From contig OX359282.1 in the NCBI GenBank assembly GCA_947179155.2, positions 2,309,001 to 2,373,000 of the forward strand: a stretch of 64,000 bases of DNA, given 5' to 3'. Each line of letters opens with the position of its first letter. Position 1 is the first letter of the stretch. The stretch is from Hedera helix (taxonomy: Eukaryota > Streptophyta > Magnoliopsida > Apiales > Araliaceae). The translations under genes and the position numbers were made by a program. The notes below the pieces were generated by a model, which was given only the letters and a program-made list of their open reading frames with translations, did no database searches and had not been told where the DNA came from. Shown piece by piece: positions 32,861-44,405 of this stretch.

Positions 32861-33058
32861 ATAATATGGGAAGGCTTACCCCCACACATATTAATATATT
32901 TGAAAATAAGTATGTAGATATGTTTGCAATATTGTTAGTAATATTAATGGTATAATTACATAATATGGGGAGGCTTACCCCCACACATATTAATATATTT
33001 GAAAATAAGTATGTAGATATGTTTGTAACATTGTTAGTAATATCAATGGTGTAATTAA
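32861..33058. repeat. Tandem repeat, 99-bp unit, two copies
   Basis: Both units begin 'ataatatggg' and contain 'aggcttacccccacac' and 'aagtatgtagatatg'. The unit boundary is at 32960. The minus-strand open frame here is repetitive only because of this. Confidence 0.92.
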
Positions 33059-33079
33059 GATTGTAAATGGTAACCGAAA

Positions 33080-33310
33080 AATTTGTATACATCGTATTTA
33101 AAAAAACAGATATTATTAGTATTCGAAACAAAACAGATATATCCGTATTCAGTTTTAAGATATCCGTAAATAAACATATGCGAATACGGATATAAGCGTA
33201 TTCATATTCGTTTAACACTTGACTGTAAATATATCCGATGGATAGCAGATATCCGTTATCGGATATTCAGATTCATATCAGTATCCGAAATTCGTATTCA
33301 AATAACTTTT
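33080..33310. repeat. Cluster of ATCCG/CGGAT motifs, MITE-like
   Basis: Dense inverted and direct 'atatccg', 'cggatat' and 'gtattcg' motifs, typical of the subterminal regions of hAT-like plant MITEs. Clear ends and a target duplication were not seen. A GT microsatellite follows at 33311-33345. Confidence 0.4.
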
Positions 33311-33964
33311 TGTGTGTGTGTGTATGTGTGTGTTTTGTGTGTATAAATAATTGAATTATCAATCATCATATATTAAGTAAATATAATTTTTTCAAATAAC
33401 ATTTCTTACATATATAATAATTAATTTTTACTATCATACGAAATTTATTTTTAAAATACGGCATTTCACTTTTAGAAAATAGAAAATAACACTTTTAAAT
33501 ATAATATTAAAAAGTGAAATAAATTCATTTAATTTTAATTAATGTATTATTGTTATTGTAAAGTGTAAAATATCTAAAATGTATCATGTAATATAAAAAT
33601 TATGTACTACAAGAACAAAATTATAGTTATTAGTTTATTATAAATATTTTATTTTCAAAATTTATGTGCGAGAAAAAGAGTGGATGATAAATTAGTATTA
33701 TCTTTCATTGAAAATGCGGTTAGTTTGATAATTTCTCTAGGAATTTTTAGTTTTGGTTTTACCAATTATTTTACAAACTTAAATAAAATTAAAATAATTA
33801 TTTTCTCATAATCATAACTAAATATATATGCACTTCATTCAAATGTTTAGGTTAATAATTGATCGAGGGAACCTGTAATATATAATGCAATGATTTATTA
33901 TTTGATAAATTAATAACTACAACTATTTTCATAAATTTCTAATTAAATATTTATTTTTTAATAA

Positions 33965-34225
33965 TACTCTCTCCATTCCATATTATTTGGTTATTGTTGA
34001 CTTTTTAAAGTCAGCCTAAGGGATTTTTACACTCACAATTGACATAGATATTTTAATTTTAACTAATACAATGATGAATATTGTAAACTATTAAAAAAGT
34101 ATTGCTCATTGTAAGTTTTATTGTTTTATAATTTTTAATTAGACATTTTAATTCTGAGTTTGAAAATATCACGTAATGACTTTCAAAAGTCATTAATTAT
34201 CATATTATTTAGAACTAAGGGAGTA
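33965..34225. mobile_element. Stowaway-like MITE
   Basis: 261 bp, starting TACTCTCTCCATTCC and ending AACTAAGGGAGTA, with imperfect terminal inverted repeats and a TA target. Present at the same place in P2 (49412-49672), so inserted before the duplication. The remaining sequence 33346-33964 and 34226-34820 is AT-rich with no gene seen. Confidence 0.65.
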
Positions 34226-34823
34226 TAGTAAATTATTATCCATGTCGCTCATTGTTAGAACAAGGTTGGTGGGCTTGTTCATTATTAGTTTCTGTTGTTA
34301 ATCTTTATATGTATCTGCAGTCAAGGAAAGTGATAAAAAAAAAAAAAAAATTGAGATAGCTGAAATATTTTATTAGCTCATCATGCACTTAGTTACTTGA
34401 ATTTGTTTGGCAGAACATGCACAAGCTCGATCCTAAAAAACTCCCGTTCCTTTCTTACTTAATGTGCTTGTTATTCCGTCATATTTTACCCGACTAGTGC
34501 ATTCAGATTCTTAAAAATACCGTTTTTATTTTGTCTTATATCATAGACTTTTATTTTGATCACAATTCAATTTTGTCATGTCACATAAATATTTAAAAAT
34601 CACATGGACAATGATGAATAGTATATAAGCCTATTATGAAAAAGCATCAGCAGGCAGACTTTTGTTTTCTAATAAGACAGGTGGCATGATTTATGATAGT
34701 CTTTTCACTGAAGGGACAATAGGACAAAATCAACTAGAAAAGATGCAAATTCTCCCCCATAAACTATGTAGTTAGTTTTTATTTTGGGTATACATTTATA
34801 TTGTGTTTGTAAATTTTTATTTC

Positions 34824-34848
34824 AGGGGAGGGGAGGGGAGGGGAGGGG
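34824..34848 (+). repeat. (GGGGA)n repeat, G-quadruplex candidate
   Basis: Five runs of GGGG separated by single A residues. P2 has only two runs at the same site (50271-50279), so the repeat expanded in P1 or contracted in P2. Confidence 0.95.
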
Positions 34849-35083
34849 AAAATAATTAAAATCCCTTCAAATAGCATGTTTGTGAGTTTTTTTAGGGAAT
34901 GAGGGAAGGGATTTAGAGGTAAAATTGATTTAATTTTTGGCTAAAATTTTTTCCCTCAAAAGTGGGAGGATTTGGAAGGATGGGAAAGTGAGATATTTTA
35001 CATTACCAAAAACAATCTTGTAAAATAAATAATATGACAATTTTACCCCTCACTAGCATAACTCTCAATTATTATAAACACAT

Positions 35084-35620
35084 TATATAAGGGAAATTCG
35101 TCAATTACAGGGGAATTATACTCTGCCCTAGTTAATGCACCAATGCCAATCCTTAATTACATAACCAATGCCAATCAGTAATAAATTAATTATAAACACA
35201 GTATATAAACACAACATATTTCTCTTATACACACAATATATATTGTGTATCCTAGATTTATATAATAATATATAAACACAGTACATATTGTTTTTTATAT
35301 TATTTATACAAATACAATACATATTATTTATAAATACATTATTATATTATTTATATAAATAATAAATAAATGTAGTATATTATTTATATGAATACAATAT
35401 ACAGTATACATTATATAAATATATTATTATATAATGTATTTATAGAAATATAGTATATACTGTATATAAATACATTATATTTAATTTATGTACTGTGTTT
35501 ATAAGAATTTCCCTTTTAAACACAGTATATAAGGGAATTCGTCAATTAGCTGGGGAAATTCTTAATTACATTACCGATGCCAATTGGTAATAACTTAATT
35601 GGTGCCTCAAATGGGATAAT
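35084..35620. repeat. AT-rich region flanked by direct repeats
   Basis: The stretches 35084-35180 and 35522-35620 share 'tatataagggaa', 'ttcgtcaatta', 'ttaattaca' and 'gatgccaat' style phrases in the same order. Between them is about 340 bp of AT-rich DNA with many 'tatataaacaca' units. The same arrangement is in P2. It may be an old small element; no ends identified. Sequence 35621-36383 is non-coding. Confidence 0.5.
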
Positions 35621-36516
35621 AAATATATATTGCTAATTATTTTAGTTGTAAAATAAAGTTTCATTGTCACCATTTTAAGTTATTTTATTAAATGTTAAAT
35701 TTGATATCAATTCATTTGATTTTAGTCACTACAATTATAAATAACATAAATTATCTTAAAAATAATATTAATTACGGATAATTAAAATTATCTTAGAAAC
35801 AATACATTAATGAACTATAACAGTTAATTTATAAATATCTCAATATTAATTAAAAATTTATTATTATCAAAATTTAAATAGATTTTAATTTTACAAATTA
35901 ACTTCAAAACATCAAAATCAAAACAACATAACAAAGTAGTAAGAATAATTAATAACATACCATCTATTAATTAATAATTATGTGAAAAATTAATTACTGT
36001 TGGAGGGAATTAGTGTAGGTGAAGGAGCTATCAACCATACTTTTTGTGATTTTCATCGAATGCCCATATTAAAATATGTAAGAGTAATATAGTAATAGTG
36101 TAGTTTGAAAATAAGAATTTTGTCCTTTCCTTTCCTACTTCTAAACAGAAAATTTAATTAAAATCTCATCTCATCCATTAATTTCTAAAACTCACAAACA
36201 CGACAAAAGAAAACTATAATCCATCCCTTCCACTTCTATACTTTCCTTTCCCATCTCATCCCTCCAAACTCAGAAACACAGTATAAGGATATTAAGTCAT
36301 TTATCCTTTTGAAATATCCCAAAAGAAAATTTACTCAATTTAATAAAAAAATATTTGTGGAGAAAAATATTTTTATAAGTGAAAAATAATTTGTTTATAT
36401 ATGAGACATTGAATTACTAACAATAAGGTCTTTAAGGAAAATGTATTAGGCCTTGGTACGTTATGATTTGATTCGGACTTGGGAGATGACAAGCAAAACC
36501 TGTGTTGAAATCAAGC

Positions 36517-36546
36517 ATACCTTTCTCGGTTTGACTAAAGATCAAA
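36517..36546 (+). pseudogene. U2 snRNA 5' fragment
   Basis: 'atacctttctcgg', then 'ttgactaaagatcaa', matches the first 30 or so bases of U2 with an internal deletion of loop bases. A weaker U2-like phrase (agctctctcaaaag) lies at about 36577-36592. It lacks the branch-recognition region and is non-functional. Confidence 0.65.
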
Positions 36547-36626
36547 CAAATTATTTATGTTTATATTTTGCAAGGCCAGCTCTCTCAAAAGTTGCCAATG
36601 CCATCCCACTTTTGTATTAACTTGAG

Positions 36627-36818
36627 GTCATTCTCGACGGACATGTATGTTGCCTCAAGTGTTGTCGCCGCGTGTTTTCGTCAACCGCCGTCGTTATTGA
36701 ATCAAAGCCGACACTCATTAGTGATGGACAGGTGACGGACTATCCGTCACCTATTATTAAAAATGTCATAGGCGATGGACAGTTCATTGCCAATTACATA
36801 TAGTCCGTCGAGAATGAC
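36627..36818. mobile_element. 192-bp MITE with perfect 16-bp inverted ends
   Basis: Left end GTCATTCTCGACGGAC and right end GTCCGTCGAGAATGAC are exact reverse complements. A 21-bp palindrome centred at 36741 (arms ggtgacggac and gtccgtcacc) and extra 'gatggaca' motifs lie inside, as in CACTA-type MITEs. In Q2 the right end carries one mismatch. No convincing target duplication. Confidence 0.7.
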
Positions 36819-37090
36819 TATTTTTCTTAAAAAGTATATTTTTCAAAATTATTAAAATCCCCCTTGTTTTTTTTTAATAAACCAATACTACCAATTTAAC
36901 AAATAAACCACTAAATATTAGCATCTAAATATACAATATCACACCACCAATAAACAAACTCAATCTCATAAATTTATATATAAAAATAATATGAAAACAA
37001 TACTAATATTCAAAATTTAAATGTTTAAATACATAAATATAAAGTCTTTTTATATGTCATGATTATTCTCTCATTAGACAATTTGTGATG

Positions 37091-38454
37091 CAAGCTCTGG
37101 ACAAACCCATGCGAGTCTACCAAGGGTGATGGAACTGTTTTCAATGAGTGTTGAGCCCATGCACAACATAACAAAATTGTTAGGAAATTTGTTCACAGTA
37201 TAGATACATGTCGAGGTTACACAAAAGGTACATGCATACTGAAGAGAAAAGAATGGTCAACACAAGGATAACATGAGGATCAAGCAATCACCTCAGCATG
37301 TTGAAGTATTGGAACTAAGGATGATATCACTGTCATTACTATAGGAGAAATATCTTGACGAACCTGAAATAGGAAGTTCAAAACATGGTGAAAACACTTC
37401 AATCTGCGAAGTAGTAACCATTATCAGATTTTAGCAGGGGGAAGAAGTGAACTGATAATGAGCATGCATTCACTCCTACATAACTTGGAATCAATGTAAC
37501 TTCATAGGAGTTAGCAATCAATACTCAATCAGGAATGATCATCTTAAATGATTATCTTAGCATGAAAAAACTTACTTGCTTGAATAGAACCTCATACGTT
37601 TTTGTGGCGCAACGCCAAATACAAATAGGATATAGATTACGAATCTGTAATTTAGTATTGGAAACATCAGTTACCCATACATAAAACAAAGAATTTGAAA
37701 TCCACAAATATTCTACATAATGTTAGAATGAACAGAAAATGCAAGAGTGCATGCCACATAATTTTTTTGGCAAATTCAAATGCATTTGCATCAAAACATA
37801 ACTGCATGTATGGGTCATGCACTGACATGCCTATTCATTTTAAAACGGATATCCAAGTACATAAAGCACACCTTCCACACAGTATATTGACATGGTATCT
37901 GAATTATATCAGAATTTGCCAACTTTTAGCTATTGCAAAATTATAGAACAACTGATACGTTTCTCCAAAAATTTGTCACCAAACTCATAATAATGTCATA
38001 CGATAGAGGCAACAGATGGAAGCAAAAATAAGTAAAGACTATATGCAGTTCAACTAAAGAAATGGACCTGGAATTCTTTTTAGAGTCTTGTTAAATAAGA
38101 TCATTTTTATTATTGCAAACATATGTAAAAGCCAAAATTTTCTATGCTACTTTGGTTACAGCTATATAGAAAAAGAATGCATTCAAAGCTATATTATGAA
38201 GAATGGTGATAATACAGCTTAAAGAGGCGAATCCACCTTGATTGCTAATTCTCCAATTGCCCTACACGCATTATTAGCCATTGAGACATTTTCCTTCAGC
38301 TTCGGAGTGTTCTGCAGAAACATATACCTTGACTAAATGGTAATACTACTGCAAAATAATCGAAAGGATCTAGATCCAAAGTCCACTTACCAGTTGCTTA
38401 GCACCAACATCAAGAAATTCAGGCAACCGAGGGTGCAAATGAATGGGACAAACA
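37091..38454 (-). pseudogene. Transportin-1 (karyopherin beta-2) gene fragment, Q1
   Basis: Transportin-1 imports PY-NLS cargo such as hnRNP-like proteins. Four exons with introns remain, in HEAT repeats of the C-terminal half. Exon A (38454-38391) encodes VCPIHLHPRLPEFLDVGAKQ and one more Leu, with a gtaagt donor. Exon B (38311-38237, 25 codons) runs NTPKLKENVSMANNACRAIG and onward. Exon C (37364-37293, 24 codons) runs VRQDISPIVMTVISSLVPIL and onward. Exon D (37158-37091) carries SSITLGRLAWVCPEL. Splice sites are right for A-C. Lesions: the usual Trp of ACWAIGEL is Arg in exon B, exon D lacks about 5 bp and hits an early TGA, and its acceptor reads cat instead of cag. No 5' or 3' remainder of the gene is present. 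Confidence 0.88.
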
Positions 38455-38820
38455 TAATCAATCACCAAATTATCAAAGTAGTACAGGACAAACTGAGTTA
38501 TGTTCAAGAATTTGGACCTAAAAAACTCACCGTATGTGCATATTAACACATAGAGACACAATTAATTCACAGTGGGTGTCTGTATACTTTATATGTGTGA
38601 TAACGTGTGTGTGTGTGTGAGTATAGCAGTGGGTGGGTGTGAGAGTAACTTACCAAACAACCAAATCAAACCCAAATCAAGCCTCCTCCGTTCGCCTCCT
38701 CACGCCCAAATCCTCCATTCCTCTCCTCGTTGTATGTGTATATGTTTGCAGTAGAGAGGAAGAGGGAAAGGAAGTGAGAGAGGGAATCATCGCCGGTGAA
38801 GAAGGAAGAGGGAATAGCCG

Positions 38821-38845
38821 GTGAGCACAAAGCAAACTATTCTTT
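38821..38845 (+). pseudogene. U5 snRNA 5'-stem fragment, Q1
   Basis: 'gtgagcacaaagcaaac' followed by 'tattcttt' matches the 5' arm of U5 up to the edge of loop 1. It then jumps to the spacer sequence 'attattctttaggtg' found about 250 bp downstream of U5 in P. The repeat ATTCTTT occurs on both sides of the deletion. Confidence 0.8.
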
Positions 38846-39551
38846 ATTATTCTTTAGGTGAAAGGTAAAATAGTACTCTCATTTCACAAAACGAGTCTAG
38901 TTAGCCATTTTTTTGTTGTTTCACATAAAGTCCTTTAGTATAAAATATCACAATGTACTCAAGTTTGATTTCATATATTTTTATCACGCCTTTACTACTA
39001 AACTAACAAGTACTACTAACTACTTAACATCTTTAAAGGTAAAATATTAAACAATATCTTTAACATTTTATGAGGTTGCGAATGCGACCATTTTTGTGAA
39101 ACCGATGCAGTATATATAACCTTACATGTATGAAGAAGTATCAATTGTTAAATAATCTGGCAATTTATTTAGATGCACTACTGCAGGATTATTGTTCACC
39201 TGTATGGTTCTATTGTTTCCCAATATGACAGGATTATAATAATGAGAGTGGAGTTGTGGAAGTAGAGACTAGAAAGAAGGAGCAAGAAGATTAGAGTGCA
39301 ATTTATAAGTGTATTACAGTTGAAACTAAAAGGCCTTGATGCAACCAATCCCATACACCACTGCAGGTCAAAATTCTTTTAAGCTATCTCTTCAATCAAA
39401 ATCTCTAACTTTTGACAATGTTTTTGTTTCTTATATAATCCTTCATCGCAATATTTGCACCTAACAACCCGACATTGTACAAATCTAAAATAAAGGAATA
39501 CGAGGCCCATAATATAATAATACAAGTGTCCAAGCGGGTGTTAGTTTAGCA

Positions 39552-42500
39552 TGGTAAGGACCAAGAATTTTGAGTTGCATTTTAAATAAAATTGGAAATT
39601 TAATTTCTAATTAATTATGTTATGGTGTGAATTAATTTAAACCCTAACTAGATGGTTTGATTTATGTTTGACTATTTAATTAATTTAATTAAAGGAAGTC
39701 CGATGAAGGGTTATTAATTATCGGTCTAACCTAAGGTTGTATTTTTAATATCAATGGATTGATATCTTATTGAACCTTATTAAATATTCAATTAATATTG
39801 AATATGACAAGTCTAATTAGATTATGTAAATTAAATTAAATTAAATTTGATTATTAAAGTGTTCCCATAGTTATTTAAACAAGCCCAAACAATTAATTAA
39901 GTGAGGGACTTGTGGAATTTGCTTTGTGGGTTGATATTTAATTAAGCTAGCCCAATTTAATAAGAAGTGGGTGAGTTATTTTGGTAGCCCAATGTTGTTG
40001 GATTATTATGATCATAGAAGGCCCAAATGAATTAAATTGCAAACCCAATGTTTGGTCCAATTGTCAAAGCTTCTAGAAGGCATGAATTTACTAATTTGGC
40101 AATAAAAATAAATCAAAAATGAATTAAATTAAGGGGCATGGCTGCTGGTATGGGGTGTCCATGGACTCCAAATTTTATCCAATTTGTTGCTTGAGTTAGT
40201 GTATGGAACACTCAACAAATTGCTAGCATTTTTGAAAAATGGTTGAAGTCCAATGTGTAGATATATAGGTTATATGTATATATTTCTACTACTATAAATA
40301 TGAACCTTAGCTCACTTGGGTGAAAGTTTGCTAAGTTTGCTAGAGTGCTCTTTTATTGTGAGTGAGTAAGGTGTGAGTTAACTCGGCGAGTTAAAGAAAA
40401 AGAAAGTGAGTTAGTGAGTTCTTTAGCGAGTCACTGCCGAGTCACGCTAGACTACTTCAAGGGGTGTTCTTGGATGTCATCTAAATCCATCATCTACTTT
40501 GGAAAGAAGAGAAAAGTAGCTCACAAGTCAAAAAGGTATAAAAAAAAAATTCCTTAAAAACCCTAATCTTGGTTTTCTTTTAAATTTTATGGTAGAGATA
40601 TTATCTTTGAGCTCTTTGTGCTTAGAATCATGCTAGATATGTTTAGATAGGATGCCATGTGGTTTAAATGTGAAGTGGTATGAGTTTATGTAGAAAAATC
40701 TAGCAAAATGCTTGAAAATATTTTTATCGACGAACAAAACATAGGTTGTACCAATAAATTTCACATTTTGAAATCTACAAATTATTTTTGTGATTTAATA
40801 TTTTCTCGGAACATATAGGTAAGTTAAGAACGAAATCCCTTTGGAATCACCCAAAAATGTGTTAAAATGAGTAAGTTATGCATGTTGGACCAAACACACC
40901 TCACTGTCCAAGATCTTGCATGAACAGTCCACTTTAAGCCAAATTTTCAAAACCAAAACTTATCCAAAAGTGATGTTTGAGCCCAAAAAGTTGTAGTTCG
41001 GGAAGTCACGATTCCATCGATACCTAGTAGAGCTCAATCGGAGTTATAGAACTCAAGTTATTAAGATTTTTCCCCAAATCCCAAAGCTGAACAGAATTTG
41101 GAAAAGGGGAAATGTTTCTGCTGTTTTTTTTTTTAAAAATCGGTCGGAACTTTCCGGCGACCGGTTCAAGCTCCCATAAGACCTATGGTTAAAGTACTAC
41201 ACTTAACCTTGGTCAGTCAAATACCCAACATTGGTTAAAGCTCATCTTATTTATATATTTACATATTTATATATCTCCCAACAATTAACCACAATGTGGT
41301 TAATTCTCTATAATATGCAACCCATGGTTATCTACTAATTCTATCTTGGTAAATTATATATATAATAATTGTATCTACACATTTTGCTAGCAACTAACCC
41401 ATGCATAGTTAAAGCTTTAATTTATTTACCACTTAGGGTTACTCAATTAACTCATCCATAGTTAATTCTCATCATCACATTCATTTACCTAGCAATTAAC
41501 CAATATTTGGTTAATGCCCTCTCTTGCTTACCAATTAGGGTTATTCAATTAACCCTACATTAGTTAATTCTCTACACTTATCAATACCTGAAAAATATTC
41601 TCCCAACACATTGACCAACATTTGACTTTTCAGCTTACAAGTCAAACGGTTGACTTTGACCAAAAGGCAACCCCGACACCAAATTGTGTTTACTATCTCT
41701 CTTTGTTAATATCGACGTTCTGACAACGATGCAGTTCGCTTCTCCAAATTCTCTTCCAAACTCCAAATTGGGGTTTTGACTCGACTTTCTTCTCTTTCCT
41801 TTAGTCAAACTTTGACTAGTTTACCACTTTGTCATTTCTTGACATTTCTATTTGTTTCCTTGCCTTCACACATGTAAGTATACTCGTGATATCAGGTATA
41901 CGTTACCTCATTCTCTTTACACCGCTATTCCACAAAATTACAACTATACAAGGTTCATCCTTAATCTTAGACTGCCACCTTAATAACTTGGCCTCACATA
42001 CAAGTCTTACAATTATTACGTGCTTAGGCTTATTCACAATATTCATATGGCTTGCCTTATATATAAATTTGACCCGCCTTAATCTTAATCAATTTTGGAC
42101 TGTTATTAAATTTCCAATCACTTGGCCACTAGGTTGGGTTTAATTTTAATTACCACCACAATACCTAGCTTATCTCTTCCCGATTTATTAATTTGGGATA
42201 TCTTAAATGACTATTCAAGGTTTAACTTTCATAACCTTGTTTAATTAATATATTAAACTTTACAGTGTTCTTGATGATTAATTCAATTAATCATTTATCA
42301 TGATTGACTAAAATGTAATTAACGCACCTCCAAGTATATACGTATCTATACATATACACCTTCACGAAATCTTAAAAATATTTCTCCAATTGAAATTTAT
42401 TTTCCTAATAAATTTCCTCATATATCACACTAAAAACTTCTTACATAATTTCCTTTAGTCAAATACATTCATTGAGCTTTAAATGTATTATATTACCTTA

Positions 42501-42720
42501 TTATTAATATACCTCAAAGTATACATAATAATAAAATTCTAGGTTTTAAAATTTAAAAACCTACATTCACTCACATTTAAATCCTAACACAAAGATTAGG
42601 GTCAAATGTTTACTCACTTTCTACACCTTTTACTTTTTCAAATTTAGGTTTTAACTTCAACCTTTATTTCATCATCTAAGATCTTATTTAAAAATCTTCT
42701 AAAATATTCGGGACATTACA
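39552..42720 (+). mobile_element. Solo-LTR-like segment, about 3.2 kb
   Basis: Begins TGGTAAGGACC and ends GGGACATTACA, fitting TG...CA LTR ends. Internal order matches an LTR: an AT-rich U3 with 'gggct'-like phrases, a TATA box (tataaata, 40293-40300), a GAGT-rich stretch (40360-40440), then a long U5 with 'gaacagtcc' and 'gttgtagttcggg'. Its flanks are unrelated: the left belongs to the U5-U2 spacer and the right to the start of block P, so no target duplication can be seen. It marks a duplication breakpoint. The 104-residue frame at 41829-42143 lies inside and is not protein-like. Confidence 0.5.
41180..41595. repeat. Degenerate array of TTAACC/GGTTAA units
   Basis: About eight loosely repeated units of 40-70 bp, each with a variant of 'caattaacca...tggttaa' followed by 'ctc'. 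Several units form short palindromes (for example 'aaccaatatttggtt'). Confidence 0.6.
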
Positions 42721-44073
42721 GTTATAAATTGCTTACATTCTTGAGTCAAGAATTATACTGAGCTTAAAATCATATCTGCTTAGTTAAGAAGCAAACTTTT
42801 AAAAACAAACTTATTTTCAAAAAGGATATTTGAGATAGTGTATTTTTAGTGTTTGTAAGAAATAGAGTAATCGCAAACCAAGACCAAAATCTCAGAGATG
42901 TCAATAGGTGTTGAGTCTCTATTTTACTTGCGAGGATACGAAAAAATCTTTAATTTCAAGACCAGATTTATAATTAGTATTGAGCTTAGGATTACGAGTA
43001 GAACTACATTAATTTGATAAAGCAGCGGGGAGCTTCTTTCAAGGTAATTATTTGTAGTGAAACTTAAAGTTTAACTGTAAAACTTCGTAAAGGTTTCATC
43101 ACCTATTGAAGGAGAGATTAATTATTATCATAGTGATAGGATCATAAGTCCTGAAGAGGAGTTTGGGACTAGACGTAGCAGTATTCCCCTAGTGTATACT
43201 GTGAACCAACTAAATCCACTATGTTATGTGAGATTGCTTTTGTATGGGTGTTTAACATAACAATTGGCATAATCACTAAAATTATTAAGATAAATAATTA
43301 AAAAAATAGAATTTTAAAAAGGCCACGGATTTTTATAAAATATAATAATCTATTCAACACCCTCTTCTAGATTATTATTACAACATTTTATTTTCTGTTT
43401 TAAGCTTTCATAAAATTTCAACTTTGATGCAAATAATAAATTAAAATTCAAGATAACGATATTTCCATCGCAATTTATATTCTTTTATACACATTATAAG
43501 TTTTTAAGGTTTGTTTATAAAGTATGTTTTCATGTTTTTACTTTATATTTTTATTTTCTTATTTTCATCGGAAGAAACGTAAATCATATAACATATAATT
43601 GGGGAAAAACCAGCTCAAAAAATATAATTGGCCATAGTTTCTTTGTAACTCTCCACCTGTCTCATTTCTTTAGTAAAATGAAACCTTGTGTAAGCTAAAA
43701 CTTTGGAATTCATCCTTTTCATTCTCACCTAAAATTCATCAAATTCAATTTAATTTTTCCTTACGTCTGATTAAGTTAGTGTGTTGATATGATTCAGAAG
43801 TCGATCCAATTTTTGAGTAGGGTCAAATATTATATATTTTGTATTTTGTATTATCGATATGTAAGAAAATAACACATTTGGTGAGATTAATACTCCATTT
43901 ATTCCGCAAAAAGGGTCTCGTTTGTAAAATCTACTACTAATATTTTTTAGACATTTGTTTCATGTTTTACCCCCGATAGTTTGTAGTTCAGAAATGGCAA
44001 CACGACAATAAATTTAAGACGAAAAACTTGGGGAACAGAAACTCAAAAAGAGTATGCAAGAGGTTTGCAAATA

Positions 44074-44126
44074 GTCCCACAACGAGTAAGAGAAGTAGGA
44101 AATACACAAAGCAGCAGCCATATATT
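44074..44126 (+). promoter_or_regulatory. U5 snRNA promoter (USE and TATA), P2
   Basis: GTCCCACAACG at 44074-44084 and ATATATT at 44120-44126, with the same 35-bp polymerase II spacing as the P1 copy. Confidence 0.75.
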
Positions 44127-44152
44127 GAAGCCTCCTGCTGCAGCAAGAAAAG

Positions 44153-44269
44153 CACGCAGCCACGCTGTGAGCACAAAGCGAACTATTCTTTCGCCTTTTA
44201 CTAAAGAATACCGTGTGCTCGAGGCAAATAGTGGCATACGCTTATTTTTGGGGGACCACACCTTATGGT
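44153..44269 (+). ncRNA. U5 snRNA (P2 copy, well-paired)
   Basis: Carries loop 1 CGCCTTTTACT flanked by a perfect stem (ATTCTTT with AAAGAAT), GAGCAC with GTGCTC, outer GCCAC with GTGGC, then the Sm-like site 'cttatttttggg'. All helices that are damaged in the P1 copy are intact here, so this copy is the better candidate for a working U5 gene. The 5' end is estimated from the TATA distance. Confidence 0.9.
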
Positions 44270-44349
44270 TGGGTACCTACAACTCCAGTTAAGTCATTTG
44301 GCGAAGGCATCAATTACCCATAAATAATATACAAGTAAGACCAAATGCG

Positions 44350-44355
<6 letters not shown>

Positions 44356-44403
<48 letters not shown>
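44356..44403. repeat. (AT)n microsatellite, long allele
   Basis: About 48 bp of alternating AT, expanded relative to 26908-26930 in P1. Confidence 0.9.

Positions 44404-44405
<2 letters not shown>

Larger units (their letters stand above)
20325..36383. repeat. Duplicated block P, copy 1
   Basis: Matches 42719-51829. The shared sequence starts at 'cagttataaattgctt' and ends near 'gagaaaaatatttttat'. P1 is longer because it holds the gag-only element (21498-26437), the LINE (28964-30829) and a different 285-bp segment at 28376-28660. The first 600 bp include 'gtttgggactagacgtagcag', which resembles Copia SIRE/Angela LTR tails. The block carries U5, U2 and U3 sequence. Confidence 0.93.
36386..39545. 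repeat. Duplicated block Q, copy 1
   Basis: Matches 57505-60485. Contents: a U2-like fragment, a MITE, a transportin-1 gene fragment, a U5 leftover, and then the U5-U2 spacer (38845-39545), which also matches P at 27003-27655 with lower identity. It stops just before the position of the U2 promoter, where an LTR-like segment starts. Confidence 0.92.

Noticed and set aside
32853..33218. 121-residue minus-strand frame with repeated sequence
   Set aside because: The repetition is the 99-bp tandem DNA repeat; the residue mix reflects AT-rich DNA, and the P2 copy ends differently.
38640..38820. Possible first exon of a minus-strand gene ending at a gtaagt donor
   Set aside because: No conserved protein could be recognised in any frame and it does not resemble the start of transportin-1.
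41180..41595. Repeat array considered as a CRISPR-like array
   Set aside because: Units are degenerate and irregular in length, in a plant nuclear context with no associated genes.
41829..42143. 104-residue plus-strand frame, hydrophobic
   Set aside because: Lies inside a solo-LTR-like segment, has no recognisable domain, and its hydrophobicity follows from T-rich composition.
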